Part shown: positions 41,201 to 56,200 of the stretch, one piece after another
How the letters are laid out: every line of letters starts with the position of its first letter
Position numbering within the stretch: the stretch's first letter is position 1
Assembly (NCBI GenBank): GCA_947179485.1
Contig: OX359247.1
Coordinates: 3,129,060-3,193,059 of the forward strand
Origin: Allacma fusca
Lineage: Eukaryota > Arthropoda > Collembola > Symphypleona > Sminthuridae
DNA: 64,000 bases
Reading direction: 5' to 3'
The notes under the pieces: model-generated
What the model was told of the DNA's origin: nothing
Database searches by the model: none
The model's input: only the letters and a program-made list of their open reading frames with translations
Position numbers and translations under genes: made by a program

Positions 41201-44200
41201 ATCTTTGTCAGGCGGATGAAATATGTATGCCTTATTCAGACTCTGTAAATCTAGCCCTGTGATTTTTGTCCTCGTGCTTTCCTGTACTGTATTTCCTGAG
41301 TCTTCTGTACCTTTGCTGTGGTTTCCAGGCAGATTATGGCAAGGGATTTTACACTGTTTTCACATAATTACATATTTATATATCCTCGTGGGTGGTTATA
41401 CATATGTATATAAATATGGTTAATATTTTGTCTGATAACTTTGAAAACACTTACTAGCTTTTTCACAAATACCTGAAGTGTGCTGAGTATTGCAATGGAT
41501 GCTGTAGCTCTTATGAAAATGAAATGCTAAACGTGTTATTGGATGCTCCAGGGGGGGGGAGCTGTCGAGAAATAATTATCAGAGCGTTAATATTCTAAAC
41601 GTTGAAGAAAGGAATGTTTTTTGTAAACCTATTCAAAATTTGTATGCACATTTAGTTACAAAGAAAGGATGACTTGTGTACGTGTACCTGAACGCATGTT
41701 ACTTTCCCTAAAGCATCATCGGCATTCTCGTTGACTGAGTTTAAAGGATCCTTGAGTGAGTACTAGAAACTGTGTAGGTATCATCATCATCAGCAGCAGC
41801 AGCATCAGGCCGGAATGAAGCACTTCATATACATATACATATGTTAGCATGCAGTAGTACTCCTGTCGTACTCTGTCCTGTCATCCGAATTTGTACACAT
41901 ACTCTCATACCTGTATGTATTACATACTCCAAGCATTCTTACCACAACCTAGAAACATTGGATTGCCATGGACTTCTCAAGTGAGAAACTGTTGTCAAAG
42001 CCATTTTATTTGTTTTATTATCTACATATACTCTCCTATGCACGGATGTACTTGTTTTTCATATACTCATGTGTGCATATCTAATTATACATAATTCTGT
42101 AAATATATATGCATGCTGCCCTGAACCATGGAATACAAGTTCTGTTCGGGAGAGTGTCTCTTCCCTCTGTGTATTTTACGTAATGTGTACCGTAGTGGGT
42201 GTAGTTGTACATGTACATACATTATATTTGTTGCGACTGGATATACAGATAGACATGAGCTATCCGCATAATACCAATATTTACGTATGTGCAATGAGGG
42301 TTTCCTTCCTCTAGATTTTTGTATTCCTTGCATATATTCAATCTGTATTTATTTTTTTATTTAGTTCCGTCCCTCCCTCCCCTTGAATATTGTGCGATGT
42401 TTAGTTGAGGCAGTAGGATTAGAGCAATGTATGTATCCTGTGTGGGTGAAGTTTTCTTCCTGTTTTTGTATTCATACTTTTTTTTATGTATAACTTCCTC
42501 AAATAGACTGGATGCTTATGCATATTCATGTAGTTTTTGTTAGTTGCTCCGTCCAGAGTACAACTTATTTCATTTTTCATGGGAAGCAGGATCCGCTCTT
42601 GTGCTAATCAAGTGGGTCTGTTGAATAGATAGTGTCGTGTCATGAATTGTTAAGGCACGTCTCGTTTTAAAATAGTGGTTTTTTTCCCCTTTGGGATTCC
42701 TGGATTATGAAGGCTTCAAGGTAGTCTTGTGTACTGGTGAGAGAATAGATAGTGGAATTTGCCCGGACGCTTTCTTATCAAAATTTTATATCTGGCAGAG
42801 GCTGTTCTTTCTTGTGTACAGAAGCAGTTGGAGAGCTGAGGTGTAGTTTTTGACTCACAATCAGTGGTATTGCAAGAGAGGGAAAGTGCTGCTTTCTTCC
42901 GTGGGAAGTTTTGGGGAAACTACACTGTACTATATGTACCTCCACTGAATTAAAAATGGACAAGTATTGATGAAATATGCTATTATTATTTTTTAATTCA
43001 TTTTCTTGATTAAAACTTGATCGGCAAAAGCCTCTGACTTGATTATTGGTTGGTTGGTGTTGAGAATTTGAGGAAATTTGAGGAAAGTTTGTGGAGATTA
43101 TGACAAGACAGTGGACGAAGGTACTGCAGTTAGCAACTCCCTTGAATTAGGTATTCCATATTTATCTCTTCAAATTCCTCTGTATGTAAATCAATATGCT
43201 AAATTCCGTATGTATATATACATATGTAAGGGTTATCTGATCCCAGATTTGAAAGATAGCGTTTCAGTTAGTTTGGAGGCGCTAACTTGGCACTCACAAT
43301 TGAATTCTATCTGAGTATTTAATAGGGATCCGGTGATGCTGCATTTCATATCAGATAGAACGCTTTTTTTCATTGTAGTATGTTACGTGATTGTTCACAA
43401 TGTATGTACTATACCTGTACTTTATTTGGACCCTTATTTGGGAAATACGAGTAGTTGAGGAAAGGAGTCAGAAAGGGAGGAAACCCGGGAAAATGAGTTA
43501 TCCTATTTTATATTCTGAATTTGATACCGTCAGAAATCCGATTATGTTTTTGGATGAAAATGAATAAGTACATAGCGCCACACGTGCTAACGGCATACTT
43601 CTCAAAATTCAGAAAGTGCTCATGCATTTAGGTAAGGTAAATATATGTATCTAGATATGTGTACTGGTATGATTACATGCATACTGTGAAATCCTCTCTA
43701 GTTCGTTTGAAAGCGAAAAATTCATTTTTCATCTGGAGAGGGAGACAGAGCGAAAAAAAGACGGTGGCAAAACGGAATGAGACTGTGAAGACTTTTTGTG
43801 TTCTATTCCGCAGTAACCTGAGAAGGACCTAGCAATGTGATACTGAACAAAGTATGCGGTCTTGGAAGATGAGTGCTTTCTAGGAGCTTGTGTTCCGTAT
43901 TGTGGTATACCCTGGGTGTACTGAGGTGCATACGTAGATATGTATGTATCTATTATGGCATTTATTGAACATGCTTTCAACATGAGTCGAAAAATAAACA
44001 TGCTCCTAAGCTTTTATACAATCGACACACTGAAATTCATGTACAGACATACGTTACAAGGGTTACAGTTGTAGCGGCTATAGTCAACAAAATATTTCAT
44101 GGCTACAAAAACCTCCTGAAGTATTAGAATATTTTCCGTATTGAATTCCCAAAACGAGAGTGTCTTAGAAAGAGGGTTCTCTTCTGAACCTTCTCAAAAT

Positions 44201-47200
44201 ATCTACTGGAGAGTTTGAATTCCCTTAAATTGTTTCAAAAGCCGCCGTTCCTCCCGCTTTCTCCTTCTGTTGCTTTCACTCACAGAAACTGAAAGTGTGA
44301 GTTGTTTTTTTTATCCTTGTATTTATAAATGACCGTGTGAAACTCTTTTGAGATGGGGAAATTTGGATTATTGTATAACAATGGATGAGCTCATTCAGCA
44401 TTGTAAGTATATTATGGATATGTACATACATAATGTATTTGTATCATGAGCACACCTGGGTTCCTTTAAAAGGAATGCTGTTGTTGTTGTTTCAAATGGA
44501 TGAGATGCTTTTGAAGTATAATCCTACCTAGTGTGTTTACCATGGGAGTTTTGTGGTAATGCTGAGCTAGTGCTTGACACATTTGGATAATCTTATTAGG
44601 GGTTTCATATTCAATTTCAGTTCATTCTTCTCTCTGTCAGAAATCCCTGTAAATATTAATTATATAAAAGGGTAATTTATTTCCGCCCAGCTCTTAATGG
44701 GAAGGCTGGGGCATGTAGGAGTGTGCATGTCAAATTTGATGTTGAACTATGGTAAGGAAAATATATATCTTACATGTATTGAACTGAAACTACTATTTCG
44801 AGGACTGAATCATTATACATTGTTTTGGATCTCCAAAAGTGTTGCAACTAATCTGGTTTCAAATTTAGTAATTTATTATTGTTCTCGTCATTTTGGGGGT
44901 TTTTTGATGGGAAGAATGCCCATGGATGTTTCGCCTTACCTTTGTGAAGGCATTTCTTGCAGAAAGTATGCATTTGAAATAATTACTTATGAGGATTGGT
45001 ATATGAGTGAAGATGTAATGGTATTTTGTATATTTGTAAATTTCAGAGGAACTCTCAGGTATCTTTGTGAAAAGCATCAGTGAAGGGAGTGCTGCCGATG
45101 TTTCAGGAAGAATATCCATTAACGACCGCATCGTTGAGGTATGTATTGTTTTTTTGTTGTGTGTTTCTTCTTTCATGTTGGGTTTTTTCCAAACTTTTGT
45201 TTACAAGGAATCAAGTTGCTCCGTGATTGGTTTTGTTTTTATCTTTTCCATTGAATGTCTTTGAAAAGTTCTTATTACTATCGTTCTTGTTGTTATACTA
45301 TACATATATGTATTAGGAAGTCGTGCGGGGCTTTTTACTATTACTGGTTTGAGTTACTAGGTTTTTTTCACTACGTAACTTTGTATTGGGAGTTGGTGTA
45401 TACTGTAGTACAGTAAGAAAGATGTTCAACATCAAACTGAAAAATTTTGCCGTGATAGTAGAGAATAGTGGTATTGTGATTGTAATAATTTAAAATTGTA
45501 CAAAATCAAGATTTTTATATTCATTTTTTTAGATTGTGTTTGAATAAAAATTAAGATGGGTAATTATATATAATAATTATATGTATTATATATGTACTTA
45601 CTTAGATTTATATACATTATAATAATTAGATACAGGTGACAGATTTCGCAATGGGTTATATTCTCATTATTTTCCAAACATATGCAGCGGTAAAGGTTCT
45701 TGAAGTTTTGTAGCTAATTATTATATGTGTGTGCTTAAAATGGCTCATAATATGCACCCAGTTGGTTACAACAGACTGAGACCTATGGCAAACCTTGTCT
45801 AGTATACCAGCTATACAAAGTAACTGAGTTAAAAGAAATTCAAAACGTAGGGTCCCTCATAGGAATCTCTCTAGGTTATTTTCGTTCTGTACAAATAATG
45901 CCGAAACCACAATGTAAGAGACAAAGAGACACGTGTATTGTTTTATGGTTGGGCGAACTCCGAAAGCTCATTTCCTTTTTATCTTCCGAACGGTATTTGA
46001 TATTTCTTTGGAAACTTTCGGAAATAGTAGTGATATATTCCTTTATTTGCTGGTTTTTTATCCTTGATTTTTTATAATACCGTAATGTGATTTTGTATGT
46101 GTTACTTGATCAGAAGATATAAAAATTTCTTGGACTACAGAAGAACTCAAGGGAATAACTGACTTGTTCCTTTCGAAATATGAAATTCACTAAGGGAAAA
46201 GTCGAGAGTAACGGGAGTACTCAAGAATACGTAGGAAGGAAGTTACTTTTACTGGGGACGATCTCGTACCCCCATAATTACATGAAATACTTGAAGTGTA
46301 ACGAACAATTGTAGTAACTCATTTTTCAAAATTCGGCCAACCCACAGACACAAGGCCTTTTTTTTTACTCGCTATTGCTCATTTTTACTTTACATGATTT
46401 ATTATAAATACAATTATATGTGTATAGTTGAACCGTTTCGTAAACTGAAATACTCGTCTATCTATTTGCGATCTTGCAAAAATGTGGGTGATACGCGATT
46501 TATTTGTACATACATAGTTATGTATATCTGTATATGCGTAAGTTAAAGACTACATATATTATTACTGAATTATTTCTGACTTTACGGTGACCGGAAGTCT
46601 ACGCGCTATATATCAATAAGAACCGTTCAGGGCCTGAGACATTGGATAAGAATACATAGCTCATTAATTGGCATTTTTTTATTTAAATTAGTATAGTAAG
46701 CGTGTGTATGATTGTACTTATATGTCTCTTTTGTGAATGTAGACAGAAGGTCGTGTTTTGGAGCTAAATACGCTATCAAGTATTTACACAGCAATGTATT
46801 TCGTTGTCTATTTTTTTTACTGTTACACTAAATGTGATTTAAATGTCAGTGTTTGCTTTTGTTCAGTGGAAGTATGGGTAGTAGTGGTTTTACTAAGCAA
46901 TGGAATGCAAGCCGTGCCGTGCCGTCCAATATAAAAAAGGGAGGAGGATTTCATCCTAATCGTTCTACCGTTGAGGCGTTTGGAGGGAACCGATTTTGGC
47001 ATTGAGTCTTAAAAAGACATTTTTTCTGTTGTATTTTATTTTCAACTTAGGTTTCTTTCCATTGACATGACAGTAGCTTGACGTTGACATTTATTGAAGC
47101 ATACAGTTATAAAACTCACTGGAGTACATATGTATGTATGTAGATGCATACAGGCCAAAGATCTAGATACTGTCGTAGGTAAAAGCCGAGCTTGATCTTG

Positions 47201-50200
47201 TTTCCCCTTATCAGTCCGGGCCGTGTATTCGTGCACTACACATACACATATGCAGAAATACTTAGCAGTATATTATACCAGTGCAGTAAGGCTGGCTGGC
47301 AGTCATAAATGTGGTACCTAGGAGTCCAGAAGTTGGATAAAACAGGATAAAAGGATACCAAGGGATTAAGTGAAATAAGAAAAAGGTAAATTAAGTTGTG
47401 AGGAAGAGCCTCCGCACGGGCTATAAAATGTAGGAAATTACCGAAGAATTGTATGTAATAAAAGGAGATGTGTGGTTACTTTGGAAAATGAAAAAAAAAT
47501 GTAGGGAAAAGTTTTACAGTATCTACTAATGTGTAGATCCAAGTTTTTTTTGTGTAGTAACTATGTGCTCGTGTATCATGCATAAACTGTAGGAAGAGAA
47601 AACAAACGTTGGTCTATTTTTGTGTTCAGGTGGATGGGCAATCCCTTCAAGGTTTTACAAATCATGAGGCTGTCGAGGTTCTCCGGAAAACGGGACCCAT
47701 CGTTCAGCTCAAATTGGAGAGGTACCATCATGGTTCTAAGTATGACCAGGTAAATGTCTTAATACGGTTGGTCGGTGACTCCTGTGTAGAGTTCAAACAA
47801 ATAATTATTGTCATAATTACCAACCATGTTTTACTAGTTTTTGATATCAATAATAAAATAATATTCTACAGCGTATATAGCAGGTGCTTTGATGGGTACA
47901 TCACCCAACCGGGTGGAGATGAATAAATTAGCACGTTTGAATCAGCTTTGGGTTGCTATATTTCCAAATGTTGACTTAATCCGTACTTTGAGCATTGCTA
48001 ATATCTGTAGATAATAGCTGGAAGTACATTGTATATAATGTACATAATTCAAATTTTATTTTTCCAGGTTTAAGAGCTATAACAATGGTTCCTTTATTTA
48101 TTTTTTATTGAGATTATGATAATTACTCAGAATGATACTTAAATGATTTGGGAGCAACGAATGGACACGATATTTTTATCTTATGCAAATGTGGTTAACT
48201 TTGGACCTCATAGAAGAATTCGTATCCCAATGATAAATTCCTAGTATCAGTAATTATTTCCAGAGGAGCTACCACAGTACTTTCTTAGTAGAGGATTATA
48301 GATGCAACGGATTTGAGTGAATGTCAGAAAAATGTAACCGTGAATCTTAGAAGTAAATTACTAGATCTTATACCTAGTATTTGAGCAGCATAATTCAATA
48401 TCATAGACTTGCTGGAATTGGAGTATAGTTCTTGCTAGATGAGATGCGTATGTATATTTAGTAGTAATATGTAAGCCATTCATAGATGTGTAGTGAAACC
48501 ACACAACGAGATTGGTAGTGTTTTAGCAGTTGATTGTAGAAGTATCAGATGATTCTGTTGATCATTTTATTTTGAAATTTTTAGAAGTACATACAGAAAT
48601 TACAAGCAGTACATGATTGTACGACGATACTGCTACAATTTTGATTTGAAACCCTTTGAATTGAAAAGTTTGCAAACAGTAGAATTGGATTGAAAGTTCA
48701 AAATAAAAAGTGCCCTTACAGTTTCTGACATGCATTTTTTGAATGAGAAATGTTCAGAGTTCCTATTCCCTGCGTTACTAGGAGTTTTCAATTGTTGCAG
48801 TGGTTTGAAATAAATTATAAATATCTACTTGTGTGACTTTAATCTGATTATGACTTTTCCAATATCCTGTAGGACAGTTTTAAATACGTCAACGCTATCT
48901 CTCTCTCGGATTGTTACTTTTGTATACCTGTTTAGTATGTATGTATGTGCCAGTTAATGAATTTGGCTACATAATTGAGTTGAATTTTAGCTTGAGCCTT
49001 GTTGCCTTTTTCTTGTTTTTAGTTGCAATCGGCCATCAGTCACTCGGAGCACAAGCCACCAACACCTTCATCCGTCTCGGCTTTATCTTTGCCCCAAGTT
49101 GCGGTCGACTCCGTACGTACTATTAAAATGACTCGAAAAACAAGTTGAAAACAAAAATATTTTTTTTGATTGTCTCCATACTCATATCTTTAAATGCATT
49201 TTTCGCTAGCTGTGTATATTATATACTACTCTGATATACTAGTATACAGCAGTTATTCTTACTTCACCACCATAAGCTTCTAGTTTCTCACCTCTTGTTC
49301 AGCAGTAGTGTTTTTTTGAGGTAGCTATTAGTGTAAAGTTGTAAAATCACGTAGGATTACTATATTGATAAGTGGTATGAGCACAATTGCATCCCTTCTG
49401 ACTATCATTCCAAATTATGGAATTTCCACTGAAACCAGCAATTATTTCTATTAAAACCACCCAACTGTGTCCCTGAAGATAACAGTGTTTCATCTTACAG
49501 GTGTATACGTTTACCCTGTGCCTTTAAGTGCAAGAACACAGTAATCCTCCCAAATTGCTGACTCCCTCAAATATTTACATTAGGTTTACACTCCTGGTTT
49601 GCACGATAACGTTTCAGGAGCAAGGTTTTTCTAGCAGTTGGTCAATTTTGGTTCTAGATGTAGAGAGTATGAATAAAATTGTATTTTAATGTCGAGGCTT
49701 CCTATCTATAGTCCCAACAGGTAAACATTCGTTATTATGGAAATTTCTGCAGGTCAGATATTTTGATTTTGATTTTCATCATTGTCATGGATTCAAGGTA
49801 TGAAATTGATTAGCACTGGTAAGATTAGTGAATACATGCTTGCGTGCGAAGTAGAAGAATAAATCAAATGGTTTCAGTTTTAACCAAAATATTCTTTGCA
49901 AATGATTATAGTTACTGCTGTAAATCTGAGACCGGGAATATGATACATGAATAATTATAATAATTACGTAAATTAAATGAAATGTTGAAGAAGTACGAAA
50001 ATTTATCAAATCAGAATCATGGTTCCATTTTGAGCTTATGTACATGTGTTTGTTAAATGTGTGTCAAGCCAGACATGTGTATGGAGTGATGCTTTTGAAG
50101 TCAAATTTACTAACTGAATGCGGCAATTTCAGGATGGGGAACCAGAAGAGATTCTTGCAACGGGTATTGGGGAAGAAGATGAGGAAGAGGAAGATGAAGA

Positions 50201-53200
50201 GCTTGCTGTGGAAACACGTAACGAGGATTTGGATTTGGAAGACTTGGAGATGTTGATTGACACTCGCTATGAAGGAGACATTTTACCCACAGTTGAAGCT
50301 GCTATCATGGCCAAATGGAGTAAAATAATGGGGGCGGACTGTGACATCGTCGTTTCTCAGCTGAGTAAAGTCAAGGAAGGAGGTGGACTTGGTATCAGTC
50401 TCGAGGGAACGGTGGACGTGGAAGACGGTCGAGAAGTTCGTCCACATCATTACATAAGATCTATACTTGGGGATGGAGCTGTTGGAAAAGCTGGGAAACT
50501 CCTTAGTGGGGATGAACTTTTGGAGGTAAAAGACAAACAAACCTGAAATAATGTAAAATGGTATGCAATGTAATGTGTTGAGCCTGTTGTGGTTTTATTC
50601 TTAGTATTGTAGATCCTAATTTGTTCCGTGATTTTGTACTGAATTGTAGTATTTCAACTTGATCTTACAGCATAAACCATTTTGTAATGTAAGCATCATA
50701 TGCTTGTTTGTAAGCATATGGTGCTTATAAACATGTTAGCATGTAAAGTTAGTTGCCCAAATTATATGACACGTATCCCGCCGTAGTATAAAAGAAAAAC
50801 TATAGTGTTGGGTTAGCGCATTTGTAAAAACTGTAGACAGTTGGAGGAATAATGTGGTTGGGGAATTGTTATGGTAATAGGAGAAAATGGCTATGATTTA
50901 CGTGCGTGATCTTTTAGGTAAACGGCCGCCGTCTCTTGGGCTTGAATCATGTCGAAGTGGTTGGGATCTTGAAGGAACTTCCAGTACATGTTCGGATTGT
51001 GTGTGCGCGACGTCCAGGGCAGCCTCCGCCCTCGCGCCCCATCGACACATCACAAGATCGAAATGCCTTTGCTGCCCGAGTAAGATCCAATTATGGATAT
51101 TTCAATTTTTGTTTGTACGACGAGGCTAGCTGTATAAGTATTGACTTTTCCATGAACTCTCCAAGATTCCAGAATCGAACTCTCTAGGTTTTCGTAGGAT
51201 TGAGAAAAGTAGATGCAATAAACAGCTTGAAATAAGAATGTTGTGTTGGATTTGTTCTTCATCCCCAAGACGCTCAATATGTATACTGTGTATATTATAT
51301 CTAGTTACAGTTTGAAAAACGTAGGATTGTAAATACATACATAGTAAAGAAAAAAGGTTCTAGCGGAGAAGTATTTTTCTGCTCAAATTCTTCTTTCTAG
51401 CAGAAATTGGTCGCCGTAGAAATATTTTAGAGAGAACGAATGAAAATGTCAATAGAAAGAAATATGGAATGCTGGGTATGCTCTTATCGACTGTTCGTTG
51501 AATCGCTCGTGCTTGTTTTTTAGAATATACTCGGTGGCAGTTTACAAAATCTGTTCCAAGGAACGGATCGTCTTGTGAAAGCCAAATCAGATGGGTCTTT
51601 GGCGTCGACAGGAACAACAGCAGCTACTGAAACAAGTCTTTCGAAATTAAAATCCCGGTCACTAGAACCCCTCAATGGACTGGCTATGTGGAGCTCGGAT
51701 CCTCATATCATTGAGTTACCAAAGGGTGACAGAGGACTTGGTTTCTCAATCCTGGATTATCAAGATCCATTGAATCCAAGTGAAACCGTAATTGTGATTC
51801 GAAGTTTAGTGCCAGGTGGTGTAGCTCAACAAGACGGGCGACTTATTCCTGGTGATCGACTGCTGGCAGTAAATGAAATAAATCTTGAGAATGCGTCTCT
51901 GGATCAAGCTGTCCAAGCTCTTAAAGGAGCTCCGAAAGGTGTAGTCAGAATTGCTGTGGCCAAACCTCTTCCACTTCCTGATACTACCACGTTGTCGTCC
52001 TTCCATAGCGAAGAGGTACAAATTATCATCTCTATGTGCTGTTTTTAATTATTTATTCTTCATGGAATGTCTATTTTCTATACTACTATGACGCTAAATA
52101 CTTTTCTATGGCTGATATTTTTCTCACTCATGTCAAAACTGCTTTGTTATGTAGGATGCACTGCCTCCCCCACCTTTACCTTCGAGTCCTCCTCCAGATA
52201 TTGTTGAAGGCCTCGTGGATGATCGAATTATAAGTGAACTTCTTAGCAGGGATCCAACACAAGGCTTGAATCAAGTAAAAATTATTCACATTTTTGGCCT
52301 TCCATCTTCTTCACAAGAAGATGAGACGTAGTGAGGCCAGGCAGCACTTTGCAAATGAAAAGCTACTTGTCCTGCATGAAATAATTAATATGTATAATTT
52401 TAAATAATTATCACATGTGCACTTTGTTGTTTCGGCAATTATCAGGATATATTTCTTGTGTTAGAAGTAGCGACAGTATGTTGAGCTTTTGGAACCGGTT
52501 TAGCTGTAGTGTATTAATGAGTCTATTTACCCAATAGGAAGTTCCTGCGCTTTGAAATTAATGTAGTTTTTAACTTTTAGTTTTGGGCTAGCGTTGTCCT
52601 TGATCCAATGCATTGCATTGTTGTTGGTAATAATAATTGTTATTGTTGCTTTTGTCACTAAATACGGGTATGCAAAAGGTGTTTTTGTTCTAGATACCAC
52701 TTTAGTTCATGATTTTGAAAATGTTCAAGTTCAAATTTTCTGGCATTTATTTTTATCTAGTCAAAATGCAGTTCTTTTTTGTTTCTTGTTGAATTAATTC
52801 CTGAACCTGTTCAATCATGTATGTACGAGCGTGCTTAACGTATCTTACTCCATGTAATGTAAATCCTGAAAATATCTCGCTTAGTGGGGTTCTTAGTGAA
52901 GACCAACTTTAAAGAAGTAGATAGGTAATAAATATTGGTGTTGGATATTAATTCGTAGGTCAAGTACTGTATTGTTTTATGGAAATATATTTAAAACTAC
53001 TTGATGATGCTTCTTCATCATTCGCTTAGAGAAATCTGTAGCTTTAAACGTTTTGTTCGTGCAGTTCTGCTGAAATAGGTTAATGCTGTTGCAAATAAAT
53101 TACTTATTTTGTATTGAATGCTTTTTTGAATTGTGTCAAAAAGGTTCAAAAAACTTCAAATGCAGAAATCGAATGAATAAAAGGAAGATACCAAAGCTGG

Positions 53201-56200
53201 ATGTGGTTGTCTTTATTGCCGATGTTGCTACTGCATGTTATGGACTATCTTAGTCCGACTGTATGTCTGTTAAAATTATTTGACTGTCAAATCTCGTTTT
53301 CTTAGTACACTATTAAATGTGTTGTATGCCTGTATTCTGGATTGGTGAGGGTGCACGTTTTTTATTCAGATCTGTTTAGCATGGTTTCGGATAATTCATT
53401 TATGTCTAGTAGTATGTAAACACAGATATGTATTGTTTGATGTCTACTTAAATTGCTGCCAGTAACTCACTACATGCAAACTTCGTAAATACACTGCATG
53501 TATTAAGTTTCTAATTTGAACAAAAAACTCATTACTTGGGTGTGTCGTTTGGATCTTTAATCTCGTAAGCGTCTATTAATTCTGTCTCCAGTTTCTGTTA
53601 TGTGCTTAGAAGGGTTAAAATTACGAGCGTGTTTTGCTTCAACGCGATGTTATTGCCAACTCGGATACGGTATATTATAATAATGGTGGAGGAACATTCA
53701 CAAAGTATTTTCGAATTTATTATGCTGTTCACTGTATGCAAATGGGATCGCAATTAACTTTGAAACTTGAAATATTGGCCTGGAAAGCATGCCGTTCTAT
53801 TTTCTCTATTTATACAGTGTGTATACATGGCGATGCTGTTTGCCAATAATTGTGTGTATAAAATGTTAATTTACCGTATTAAAGTAATACCAAATTACTA
53901 GAATAAAATTGTTGTCAAATGGATAGAACTAACCGTGTTTTATCCTCTTTTAATGCTAAAGGTGAATCCAATGGTTATCCCTGTGTCGACGGAGCGACTG
54001 ATTCCATCCTACCGATCTGATATGGAAACCGTTATTTTATCAACTTCGACTGGAAACGGAACTGTTGGGTCATCCTCAGTCCTCAGTACGATCCTTCCTC
54101 TTCCTTCTGCCTTGGAGAGAAATGTGAAAATAAAGAAAGAAGAGGATCAGCTAGGGATGACTGTAGAAGTGATTGATGGTGGAATCAACGGTGGGATTGT
54201 TACAGCTCTGGCCAAGAGCTCTCCTATTGCTCAGGATGGCCGAATTCGTGTTGGGGATTACATACTTTCCATTAATAATGAGTCTTTACGGAATTTATCA
54301 AACTCACAAGTGAAGGCAATACTTCGACAGGCACAGTTCTCGACAGACTTAAGGTAATATGAGAGCTAATAATATTTTTAATACATCCATATGCTCATTT
54401 GAGTCCAGCAGCCGGAACCATACACTTCTTACGAATTGGCACTACATTTCATTGATAACTGATTTATGTAAATTTCATGGAACTCCCTATATTGTAGCAT
54501 TTATTCATTTAAACATACGAAGGAATTCGTTTATAAATATGACTCACAAGGTTATGTCAGCAAAGGTCTAATGTGAGACTTCTCTAAATTATGTGTAACA
54601 TCTGATTTAAGGTCAAATGTTACTCGCTTATATGTACTACAGGTGTGATCCATGGATTTAGACTAACAAGGTTGAGACTAGCAAATCAAGTTGGAGCATT
54701 GAGGCTCAGCTGTGGATTTTCCATGGAGAGCATTAGTTGCAGGGCATTTTCAAATGCTGGAATAGTTGTTTGTCATAGAGCATCCATTGTTGTTGTTGTC
54801 AGTAACACTATAAGAATAACTTTTGTATCTTATGTGCCTGTAGGTAGACATTACCGCTGTGAATGTGGCTTGTGCCAGTCCAATGCCATTCTTCTTTAGT
54901 TTCATTTGTTTCAGTTTCGACAGGTTTTGTACAACTATGTTGAAAGTAATTGTACTAAACTGAAGATTTATTGTAGGTGGCAAGGAGTGATTAGGTTAGA
55001 GCTGTCTGGAACAGCTCGAGATACTGTGAGTTTCTGGTCATCAATTTACTTGAAACAGCGTCACATATCTCTGCTAAAATGTTGAATGCTCCAGTTTATG
55101 TACTCATTTTTGTATGATCATGAAAACTCAAGAAGTATCCATTCATATTAGAACACATTTAAGTATAGATAGTATACAATTACATATGTACATCTCCATG
55201 TGCATAACTGTAATTATATACGAATCTAATCATTAGTCGTGTTAAGGATGGCATACCAAATCATCGGTATTAGTATAATAAAAATTGATGGACAGGGACT
55301 GTAAGCATGAGTAGACATTTTTTGAAATGGTTAAAGAACACGCGCAAAAGTATTTTATGATTACCAAAAGAGCCTTCCATAACAATAATGTATGCAAATC
55401 TGGTAGGAGCAAGGGCTAATGATAATTTGTATGTAGTCACACACAGACAAGTCGAATTTAGTGTTTCTTTCTTCCCCTGAAGACCATGCATTGGTCATGC
55501 ATGAGAGGGAGGTATTGGAATTGGACGAGAAATCCTGTTAAAGAAGTTGTCATTTCACGTTTCACTCGCATTTAAAAGGCTTCCTCTACTTTGCCCTGTG
55601 TCGTTCCCCTTTACCCTTGCCATATATGTATGTATGTACCCCTCACTGCAAGCTATGGTCAGGGCTTTGGTTATTTTATTTTATGGTTCCTCGACTACAC
55701 TCGCAAGTCTAGTCGGCAGTTACAGCTCGGGGAAATAAATGCAAGTGAAATATTTGGGACATAAATGAAGCTGAAATGGCTCTTTGGGAAAGTACTAGAT
55801 GTGTGCATTACTTTACGGGAATGGAATATGGCCACGTCTCGAGTGTTCTTGGTGAGGCTAGACGAGGAGAGAATATAACATAAAATAAATGAAGGAATTG
55901 TTGTCAATTTTACTGGCATGGCTATTTTACCAATTTTCATTCACGAGCCGTCTCTCAGAACGGCAAATGTACCGTTTCTGCCTATTTTCATCCTCGTTCC
56001 CATTTGCTATCCCAGCCTCCGCTCATAGTCATACGTAAGGCTGTAGCTAAAGCTCCAGGATATTCAGTAGTAGCACAAACAATAATGTCTTTTCTACTCT
56101 ACACCCTACTCGCAGAATAGTAAGTCGTAACAAACTACTTTTCTGTTATTAGTAATCTCCTAATAGGTTCCAGATTATGGAAAAGTAAGCGGAATAGGAG

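Noticed and set aside
49501-49530. Acceptor-like TTACAG in intron f-g
   Set aside because: The frame meets TAA after eight codons.
50887-51129. Second open frame over exon h
   Set aside because: Does not continue PDZ4; wrong phase at both junctions.
54643-54900. Open frame after an acceptor-like CTACAG
   Set aside because: In the phase required by exon k it stops after six codons, and no PDZ sequence is present.
54978-55026. Possible exon (reads [17 protein letters not shown]) with donor GTGAGT
   Set aside because: It ends in phase 0, which would put exon l into a frame with an early stop. Direct joining of k to l gives the expected last strand of PDZ6.
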